From Monoplex corrugatus (Eukaryota > Mollusca > Gastropoda > Littorinimorpha > Ranellidae), in the NCBI GenBank assembly GCA_030674185.1, contig CM060307.1:39147280-39211279 (forward strand): a DNA stretch of 64,000 bases. Reading direction: 5' to 3'. Numbering within the stretch: the first letter of the stretch is position 1; the number at the start of each line of letters is the position of its first letter. The translations under genes were made by a program, and so were the position numbers. Shown here in pieces: positions 55,640 to 64,000 of the stretch. A model generated the notes under the pieces. The model was not told the DNA's origin, searched no databases, and saw nothing but the letters and a program-made list of their open reading frames with translations.

Positions 55640-56210
55640 CTGAGCCTTTCAGGGTTTTTTTACACTTTCTATCCATTTTTTTTCTAGAATGCCCCCTTCA
55701 TTGGATCCATGCATTTTCATGTTATAAGTTCGTATGCTAGCTATTCGCTTGGAAACCTCATGGGGTGGCCGAACCATTTTCTGCCTCTGTTCTTTTTTTT
55801 TCCTTTGTATCCCAGACATGGTACAGTCCCACAGTTTCTCTAATGACTTCATTCCTGATCTTGCCTCGGCATGAGATATTCATTGTCTTTCTCAGACACT
55901 TATCTGGCGAGCTGTTATTTTACTTCTTTTTTGTATTTGGTTAAGTGCCCATATGTGGCACTGATAATTAAGCGTTGGTATAAAAATAGACTCACTAGTT
56001 GACGCTTTGTATCAATAGGCATGTGTGAATGTGATAGCAGAGGGGCCAGCTGATAAGTCACCGCATTTGATTTCTGGATACTTGTTTCGATTTCCCTGTC
56101 CATTGTGCCATTTTGCGTAAATCTTAATATTGACTTCAACTTGTTATAGTTCAATATTGTTGACCTGTAACTCCACGTCATGTATACATGCATGCAAAAT
56201 ATCAAGTATA
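55640..56210 (-). mobile_element. Family B RTE-like retrotransposon remnant (copy B3)
   Basis: Two minus-strand open pieces. The first (56205-55915) reads KLKSILRFTQNGTMDREIET, IQKSNAVTYQLAPLL and PIDTKRQLV, the region just after the RT palm. The second (55852-55649) reads MKSLEKLWDCTMSGIQRKKK, RPPHEVSKRIASIRTYNMKM, HGSNEGG and KKWIESVKKP, the extreme C-terminal region. Stops and a frame change separate them near 55860-55915. It overlaps the family B region seen in B1 and B2 only partly, so together the three outline the family's 3' half. Confidence 0.75.
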
Positions 56211-56454
56211 CATGCTGAAGAGTCTCAAAGTCATGTCAGTGGTGGTTTAGAGAAAAAAAATGAAAATACTGACCATGCGTGTCTACCAAAGATGCAGAGC
56301 GTGAAGCAACATAATGGAATGTGGTCTCATCATCTAATAGTGAAACTTGTCTGTGCTCAACTGGAAGGACTGGATTTAATGTATGTGCAGCGAGTCGAAA
56401 ATCAGTTTGGCAAATAACGCATTACAAGAACGATTTATGATTAAACTGAATAAT

Positions 56455-56665
56455 AAAATGATGGTGATGATGCTGATGCTGCTGAAGGAGATTATGGACG
56501 ATGATGATAATGATGATGATAATAACAATTGTAATAACAATAAAGATGATGACGATACTACTACTACTATACTACTACTACTACCTACTACCACTCATAC
56601 TATTGTTACGACTATTACTACTACTTCTACTTTATTATTAATACACTACTACCACCACACCACCA
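56455..56665. repeat. GAT / AAT / ACT trinucleotide stretch
   Basis: GATGATGCTGAT, AATAATAAC then ACTACTACT units, ending just before R2 block B. Confidence 0.9.
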
Positions 56666-57819
56666 CTACATACCCTCAAACAAAAATTCTTCAAGACCTT
56701 AGTATAGAAGACCAAACCGTCCTCACCCACAATTTAACCCCGAAAAATGATCAAGGGCATTTATGGCATGGGGTACATTGTTGGAATGATACCAGTCGGT
56801 TTCACTGATGACGGTAATTCATCAAACGTCGATGCAAGGTCCTTTGCAGAGTAATGGCCACCATTGCCCCTTAAAATCAGCTCTGCCCCGGTCTGTGAAA
56901 TATGAGTGTTATGGATGCCACCGCACCGCCGTTGGGGTCTTTTGATGTCGACTTAAAACTTTACCCCTTGAAGTCTGTCGACTCTTGCCTTTGGTTGTCT
57001 GGATGTGTTGAATCTGTTAGCCAAAGAGTGCTGGCAGCAATAACACTATGACATTCTCCATGATCAATAAACGGGGAGATAAAAACATGTACACTGCAGT
57101 ATACGAACATACACTTGAAGAGAACTAGAAGAAATAAGTAACAATGGTGACAAAACGGAGGGAGTGGAGAGAGGTTGGAGAAAAATAGAGTCAAAGAGGA
57201 AAAAGAAGGTGGAGAAGCAGATTAAGAAGTGATTAAGGAGACAAGAAGAAAGAACAATTAGAAGAAAAGGTGGGAGAAAAAAACAAAAAGGAAGAGGACG
57301 ACGACGACGATGACGAGAAAAATATAAAAAGAAGAAGAAGAAGAAACAATTTCTTGTCAGTGAATCAACACAAACAATAAGAGAAATGTTTAGACACACA
57401 TATAAAAAAAGAGTGAAGCTGTGAGGATTTGAAAAAAAACACAAAAAAGCCCACGAAGTTTTGAAATTGATGCATTGAAATAATTCAGTTAGCTTTTGTT
57501 CTCTGTGATAAAGTTAAGAAAGGTTCAGCTGAAAAACATTTTCTGAACACAAACATATAAAGAAATTGAATTCCGTGCCATATGTGTATAGAAAGAGAAA
57601 AATGGAAACAGAGAAATATGAAAATGAGGCTGGGGAAACGGACAGAAAAAGACAAGTAGAATGTCAAGTTATACTATGTTTTTTTTCTGTGTGTCGCTAC
57701 TTAGTAAACTTTTCCAGTTACTCTGGACGGTGTAAGAATGATATCCTATGGAAATGTCTAAAGCCAACAAAATCGTGAGGCTTAATAACGATACACATGG
57801 TGACACTTTGACAGAAACA

Positions 57820-57925
57820 AAGAGAGAGAGAGGAGAGAGATTAGAAAAACATAGAGTGACGGAGAAAGACAAAGAGATACAGAGACTCAGAAGGAGACAG
57901 ACAGACCAAGAGACACAGACAAACA
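57820..57925. repeat. Short GA / GACA array in R2 block B
   Basis: Much shorter and more degenerate than the homologous arrays in blocks A and C. Confidence 0.85.
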
Positions 57926-59293
57926 AACAACAATCGGTCTTTAGACCTGTGAATACTTTATCACTCAAGGAGAGTAGCGCTAACTTCCTTGGGGCCTGTT
58001 TTACAGCTAATCCTTTTCTACTCTGCACAAAAAATATGAGCATAAAAAAACAAACATAAACATATTGATGTGACAGAATTTATAAAATGGATTGTGATAA
58101 AAAAAAATTGGGCTTTTATGTATATGCCAGCGGCTCATGTTCTTTACAAAAGCGTGATGGACAAAGACAGAATATGTAAATAAATATACTTCAACCCTTA
58201 ATATTAATAATAAGAACGGTAAGAATAATAGAACAATATGGGTGGATCGATATTTACTTAAAAGATCATAAACAACAGACAGAATAAAAAAAAAAAACAG
58301 CAGGAAAGTGAAGGAAGCATTAAGCACAAATAAGGGAAGACGGAGAGGAAAGACACATCAACTAACACAATGATGAAAATAGATGGACTGTAATATGTGT
58401 CACATCATAGAAGCTACAGAAAAAATGTAATAAAATGTCAACTTTCGTATAAATTATATCAATCGATGAAACGCGTTACAAAAACACGATATAAAGCCAG
58501 ATACACGTAAAGGAAGTGCATGTAAATTCTTAACAACAACACTGTATTCTATAAACTGCTGACATAGAAGCATACAAACGAAAAATAAAAGAAGCAATAA
58601 AGAACAAACAAAGCGGTCGGAATGGTGATAAATCGTTTCTAACGATACGATGAACATGGGTAATCTATGACACATACAACGATCAAACAAATCATAAATG
58701 AAAACAAAATTATCAGATCAAATCACGTCAGCAAACCAACAAAAATATTAAGAAATGTAATGAGATCCAGGTGAAGAAAAAAGTGTAAATATGTATATAC
58801 AGGGAATGGGGAGGGAGGGAGAAAAAGATGAAAAAATATAGGTAGAAGTGAATAAGTGATTGATGACTGATAGTCGAACAAACATACAGGCAAGCAGCTA
58901 ACATAAGATGGAGATAAGAAGAGAGACACAGAATTGGACCTGAACACGAATTGAAAGGCAGCGCAGAGTCTGGATTTACAGATTTTTGCGTGACGTGTCG
59001 AATATATCAAAGCAGTATAATCGATATCAATAATACAATCACAACATTCCACATACAATTTCTTCATATATTCACACCCAAGCAGTGTTTTCCAAGGATC
59101 CCTTTGAAATTAAAAAAAAATCATGCTATCATATCAGAATAATTCAATAACAGCATATTAGAGTCAATCAGCAAATTCGCAATGTTAGAAAACATTCTGT
59201 TTGTTGTATGATGCGAAAATTCAGTAACTTAGTCAGAGCCAGTTTTGGCACTTTTAAAACTGAATTGCTGATGAACCCTTGCTTCTTTGTGAT

Positions 59294-59622
59294 ATAGTTG
59301 GCTGGCTGATTCTTTTGATAGAGCCATGGACTCAGGATCTGACATCTTGAGTTCACTCCCAGCCCTCAACATTAGGTAGTAGCCTGTGTGCTGCCCATCA
59401 TAACGTTCCCATCATTCTGGTGAGGTCCTTGTTTCAAGGGTCTTTCCGCCCCTCTCCTCCTTTCGGCTCCTCAGTTCAAGATATTACCAGTGCATAATGC
59501 TTTTGTACAGGCTCAGAGAGTCTGCCAAATAATTGCTGGCAGATTTCGGTGCAGTGCATATGGAATTTAAGGAGTGCAATAATTCCCTCTTGAACAAACT
59601 CCAAACTCTTACAACTCAAAAT
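59294..59622 (+). mobile_element. tRNA-like SINE R7, copy inserted in R2 block B
   Basis: TTTTGATAGAGCCATGGACT, CAGGATCTGACATCTTGAG, TTCACTCCCAGCCC, then GTGCTGCCCATCATAACGTT, CATCATTCTGGTGAGG, and a body with AATAATTGCTGGCAGATTTC, GTGCAGTGCATATGGA. It matches 15962-16278 in inverse orientation over its length. Blocks A and C have no such sequence between the GCTGAACC..TTGG and the GT array, so it is an insertion. Confidence 0.75.
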
Positions 59623-59654
59623 GTTATATCCAGGGAATCAGAAATGCGGAAGAA

Positions 59655-59957
<303 letters not shown>

Positions 59958-60179
59958 ACTGAGACATTAGCGATTTCTGACACCCATTTTGTGCAGATTT
60001 AACTGAACAGGAATCCCAAACCAAACAGTTCACATTTTTCAACAATAAAAACATTAAAATTTGCAAATCAGAATCCAAGGCCACTTTCTCCAGTGCTGGG
60101 CATGGTGCTGGGGGTGGGGGTGGGGGTATCACTCATTTGTTACATTTAAGTGAGAGCTGTTTTTGTTTTTTGCCTACTG

Positions 60180-60690
60180 TAGAGATGCTGGGGGCTCTTT
60201 CAGTATGAATAGTATCCCCACCTTCTGGAAATTCTGTGCTAGAAATGTTCTCTTTTCTGTCACTGTCTTTGTTTCTGCCTTGTTGGTTTGCTTTCTATCA
60301 TTTCTTCCTATCATTTCCTTTCTTCCTCGTCCATTCACCTGCATGTGTTCGATAAAGTTTTACTCACTTTCTCTTAGGACTGATAAATGGATACATGTAA
60401 GAGGTGCATTCTTATCTCCAGGGAGGTGTGATATGCGAAAGCAGTTTTTGGATAATTTAGGCCCGTTTTTATATGTTTTAGTGTCCTTAGTTATGTTTGA
60501 ATTTGTATTCAAGTCAGTTTTAAACCCCCTGTGTGATAAATTGGATGGAGCAGTCAACAGCAAGGGCATCTCCTGGGACTATGTGCGCGAATGCACTGAT
60601 ATGCGTACTTAAATTTCTTTTCTTTTTTCTTCCTTTTGAAGTACTGTGTATGTTTTGAAATGGTTACAGCCTTGATATGGCTGTGTAGTT
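60180..60690 (+). repeat. Dispersed repeat R4, copy 3
   Basis: CTTTCAGTATGAATAGTATC, CTTCTGGAAATTCTGTGCTA, TCTTTTCTGTCACTGTCTTT, TTTCTTCCTATCATTTCC, CATTCACCTGCATGTGTTC, TTCTCTTAGGACTGATAAAT, GTGATATGCGAAAGCAGTTT and GCGAATGCACTGATATGCGT match copy 1. It lies between R2 blocks B and C. Confidence 0.8.
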
Positions 60691-60704
60691 GGCTGGGCTT
60701 TTAA

Positions 60705-60861
60705 CCTTTTGACCCCCACACCCTGTCCACCGTGCATCCTGCACTGTCAACCATGCTAACAAAGCAAAGAATGAACCCTTTGATTGACGCTGGTGGATAG
60801 GGTGAAGGAGTTAAAGGGTCAACTTTTTTGAGTTGGTGGATAAGGTGCAGGGGTCAAAGGG
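60705..60861. mobile_element. piggyBac-like MITE, copy 3 (157 bp, TTAA-flanked)
   Basis: Left TIR 60705-60731 (CCTTTTGACCCCCACACCC...) and right TIR 60835-60861 are inverted matches at 22 of 27 positions, flanked directly by TTAA on both sides (60701-60704 and 60862-60865). Termini starting CC(C/T) with TTAA duplication are characteristic of piggyBac-type elements. A second inverted copy of the right arm lies inside at about 60792-60819. No coding capacity. Confidence 0.8.
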
Positions 60862-60924
60862 TTAATATAAAAGATTGCCATGATAATGTAAAATCATCTT
60901 AGTAAACACCCATCCTTAAAGTGG

Positions 60925-60955
<31 letters not shown>

Positions 60956-61002
60956 AGAACAATTACCTCATACAAGACCACACTGCTATCACATACCACC
61001 GA

Positions 61003-61072
61003 CAAAATAAATAAATAAATAAATAAATAGATAAATAAAAAAAATTTTAAAATAAATAAAACAAACAAACAA
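61003..61072. repeat. AAAT tetranucleotide stretch
   Basis: AAATAAATAAAT with T and C breaks, next to a TTTG/TTTTG run at 60928-60953. Confidence 0.9.
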
Positions 61073-61584
61073 AAATACCTGCTCAAGATCATCAATATAA
61101 AAGACCAAGCAATTCCCCACATGCAATGCAATTGCATGCAATGTAACCAAAAAATGCCCAGCGACATTTCTAGCTTGGGATACACCCTAGAGGTGTTCCT
61201 AGTCGGTTTCATTGATGTACGCTGATTCATTCAAACATTGATGCAGCATGGTCTTTAGAGCGAGAGCCACATGACCACCAGTGCCCTTTAATACAAGTTC
61301 TGACCCGGTCGAACACCACTGTACTGCCTGTCGGGGCCTTTGGTCGTGTTGACCTACACAATTCAATCTTCCCCTTCAAGCCTGTCAACTTTTGGCTTCG
61401 GTTGTCTAGATAAGTTGGATCTGTCAGTCACTGAGTGTTAGCAGCAATAACCTGACCTCCTCCTGTGATCAATAAGTAGGAGAAAAGAAAACATATACAC
61501 TGCAACACATGGACAGAAGTTTTGCAAGAATTAAAAGAAGAAACCGATGAAGAAGAAAAAATTACAACTTCATGTTAGCAAATG

Positions 61585-61680
61585 ATGATCATAATAATAA
61601 CAATAATTCTAAACAAATAGTAATGATAATAAACAAATAATAATTATAATAACAACAATAATTTTGAAATAAAAAAAATG
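61585..61680. repeat. AAT/AAC trinucleotide stretch
   Basis: ATAATAATAACAATAAT units. It sits at the position of the GAT/AAT arrays of block A. Confidence 0.85.
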
Positions 61681-62099
61681 AAAGTAAAAGTTTTTGAATA
61701 ACTGAAAAAAGTGTTGAGATACAAAGTACCAGGGAATATAAAGCTGGAAGGATTGATAAACTAGATATAAAAAACATGATATCCCAGCATGGCAATAGCT
61801 CTTTTACTTTTGTTATTTCTGAGAAAGTTAAGAGTACAGGAAAGTGAGCTGAAAATAAATATCAGCATATAAACACACAAAGAAATCGAACCGCGAATTT
61901 CATTTGCACAGAAGAAAGAAACTGAAAAGAAAATGGCAGAAAAGCAGACAGGCAGAGAGGTCAAGCTGAACCATACAGGTTTGTTTTTTTGCTTTTTAGT
62001 AAACTTTTCCACTGACAGAAAAATGGGCAAAAAATTATATCCTTTGAATTCTTTTTTACATCATGAGGCTTAATGACGATATGTCTGGCTGAGACTTTG

Positions 62100-62359
62100 A
62101 CAGAGAGATATACAAAAGGACAGACAGACAGACAGACTGACAGAGAAAAGGTGGGAGGGAATGAGTAACAGACGGGAAGAGAGAGACAGAGACAGAAAAA
62201 GAAACAGAGACAGACAGTGAGGCAGAAAGAGACAGAGAGGCAGAGCGGGACAGACAAAAAAAGAGACAGAGACAGAGAGAGAAAGACAGAAAGACAAAGA
62301 CACCGAGAGAAGAGAAAGAGAAAGACAGACAGAAAAGGGTGGCAAAGAGAGATCTCCCG

Positions 62360-62393
<34 letters not shown>

Positions 62394-62425
62394 AGAGAGA
62401 TATAGACATACATAGAGACACACAC
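62100..62425. repeat. GACA / GA array in R2 block C
   Basis: GACA, then GA with AAAGA breaks, ending in a GA run (62358-62401). Confidence 0.94.
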
Positions 62426-62497
62426 ATAGAAAAAGAAAGGTGAGATGGGGGAAAGGGGTCATAGGGAAACAATGGAGGGAGAAGAAAAGAAGTACCT

Positions 62498-62790
62498 AGT
62501 AACAGACAGACAGACATACAGACAGACAAACGGGCACACATATTGCCAACAAGCAGACAGAACGACATAGACTTGGACACAAACACAAATCGAAGCATAG
62601 TAACAGACAGACAGACAGACAGACAAACGGGCACACATATTGCCAACAAGCAGACAGAACGACATAGACTTGAACACAAACACAAATCGAAGCATAGTAA
62701 CAGACAGACAGACAGACAAACGGGCACACATATTGCCAACAAGCAGACAGAACGACATAGACTTGGACACAAACACAAATCGAAGCACAA
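62498..62790. repeat. 93-97-bp minisatellite, three units
   Basis: Each unit has AACGGGCACACATATTGCCA, ACAAGCAGACAGAACGACAT, AGACTTGRACACAAACACAA and ATCGAAGCA, followed by a GACA run. Equivalent points lie at 62531, 62628 and 62721, so unit length varies only with the number of GACA repeats. Units are nearly identical, so the amplification is recent. Frames reading VLSACWQYVC on the minus strand are artefacts. Confidence 0.92.
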
Positions 62791-63178
62791 AACATAGTGT
62801 GGACTACGCATGACGGGTCAATCATGTTTTAAAACATTAGAATTACGATGCATATTACATTGGTAACATTTTGCACACAGTTCTTCCAGATAATCAGACA
62901 CAAATCTATCCACCGACAATCCCTTTGACATTTTACAACATGGTTTGATGTCAGAATAATTCGATCAATGCTGGTGAGAGTAATTTGATAACCGCCGATA
63001 AGAATCAAGCTGTAAATGCACAGTATTGCAAAACATTGCGTTTAGTCTCTGATGCGAAAATAGGGTAACTTATTCCGAACCAATTTTGGACGGTTCCGTA
63101 ACTAAATTTGCTGAACCCTTGGTTCCATGTGATTTGGAAGACAAGCTGCAATATCAAAAGAATCCGATTTATGGAAAG

Positions 63179-63455
<277 letters not shown>

Positions 63456-63485
63456 TGTGTGTGTGTGAGTGAGTGACCATTTTTT

Positions 63486-63830
63486 GTGTGCGTGTGTGTG
63501 TGTGTGTGTACATGCGCGCGCGCGTGTATATGTGAGAGAGAGAGAGAGAAAGACAGACAGACAGATAGAGAGGTAGAGGTAGAGTGTGTGTGTGTTTGCA
63601 CATGTGCGTGTGTGTGTGCGCGCGCACGCGCGTGTGTGTGTTTGTGGATGTGTGGGGTGTGTATGTCCACGTGTGTGCGTATAATTGTATGTGTGTTTGT
63701 GTAAGCGTATGTGTGTGGGGATGTGTTTGTGCGTGCGCATGCATGTGTGTTTATGTGTGTGTGTATGCGTATGCATATGTATGTGTTTGCGCGCGCGTGC
63801 GCGAATGTATGTGTGGTAATGTACACTGAG
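63486..63830. repeat. GT / CG / GA / TATG composite array
   Basis: GT, GCGCGCGCGCG (63515-63525), GA, GACA, GT, GCGCGCGCACGCGCG (63619-63633), then degenerate GTGTAT/GCGT to 63830. Confidence 0.94.
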
Positions 63831-64000
63831 GCATTAATTATTTTTGACATCCAAGTCGGGACAGATTTAATTCACCGGGGCTCTTTAAGTCAAAAGCTGA
63901 CATGCTTCATGGAAAAGGTGTGCTATGCATAATCCAACGCCCTTTGATTGGTGCGGTGAGGGAACGTATCACCCGAATGTTACAGACCGTGTCAGAGCTG

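Noticed and set aside
62498..62790. CRISPR-like array (repeated 95-bp units)
   Set aside because: Units are tandem without variable spacers and the sequence is eukaryotic; it is a minisatellite.

Overview
This is an animal nuclear genome window, most likely from a mollusc and probably a marine gastropod. I see no host protein-coding gene, rRNA gene, functional tRNA gene, CRISPR array or bacterial or viral gene that I can support. The reasons for the assignment are the extreme density of simple repeats (GA, GACA, CA, GATA, TTC, TTTG), degenerate non-LTR retrotransposons of RTE-like and L2/CR1-like type, tRNA-derived SINEs of a kind familiar from gastropod genomes, and small inverted-repeat DNA transposons. 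The species call is inference from repeat character only.

Coding remnants are all reverse transcriptase fragments. Four families can be separated. Family A (RTE/endonuclease-RT-like, plus strand) has three copies at about 9.78-10.24, 22.64-24.17 and 34.78-35.23 kb. Family B (another RTE-like 3' end, minus strand) has three wrecks at about 10.42-10.81, 45.27-45.61 and 55.64-56.21 kb. Family C (L2/CR1-like, minus) is the longest, at about 19.26-21.30 kb, and is broken by one in-frame stop plus an upstream frameshift. Family D (minus) at 44.05-45.11 kb is 5'-truncated but keeps an uninterrupted 346-codon RT reading frame whose stop codon lies inside its own TGA-repeat tail. DNA transposon traces are a 581-bp element with 29-bp terminal inverted repeats and a 7-bp target duplication (10842-11422) and a family of about 0.12-0.16-kb piggyBac-like MITEs flanked by TTAA (three copies).

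Much of the remaining sequence is not unique. By eye I find repeated long non-coding modules, called here R1-R4, R6, R8 and R9. R1 is about 0.94 kb and occurs three times in direct tandem at 30.84-33.56 kb, with two more diverged inverted copies at 1.9 and 24.5 kb. R2 forms three collinear blocks of about 4.3-kb spacing filling 52.16-64.0 kb. R3 forms blocks at 35.75-37.94, 45.70-47.24 and 47.25-49.72 kb plus two partial copies. R4 has three copies, R8 four and R9 two or three. In R2, R3 and R8 the microsatellites lie at homologous internal positions in the same order, so many of the simple repeats travel with, or arise repeatedly inside, longer repeats rather than being independent.

Layout: 0-6.8 kb GA/TC arrays, a 28-bp minisatellite, an R1 copy and a tRNA-SINE; 6.8-11.5 kb R4, R3, R9, two RTE fragments and the 581-bp transposon; 11.5-19 kb simple repeats with R8, R4, SINE, R2 and MITE copies; 19.2-24.8 kb the L2/CR1-like and family A elements and an R1 copy; 25-30.8 kb R3/R9/R8 modules; 30.8-33.6 kb the R1 triplication; 34-50 kb SINE, MITE, family A, R3 blocks, an L2 tail, the foldback R6 and families D and B; 50-64 kb arrays and the three R2 blocks. 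All sequence similarities were judged by reading, not by alignment software, so identities and boundaries are approximate.
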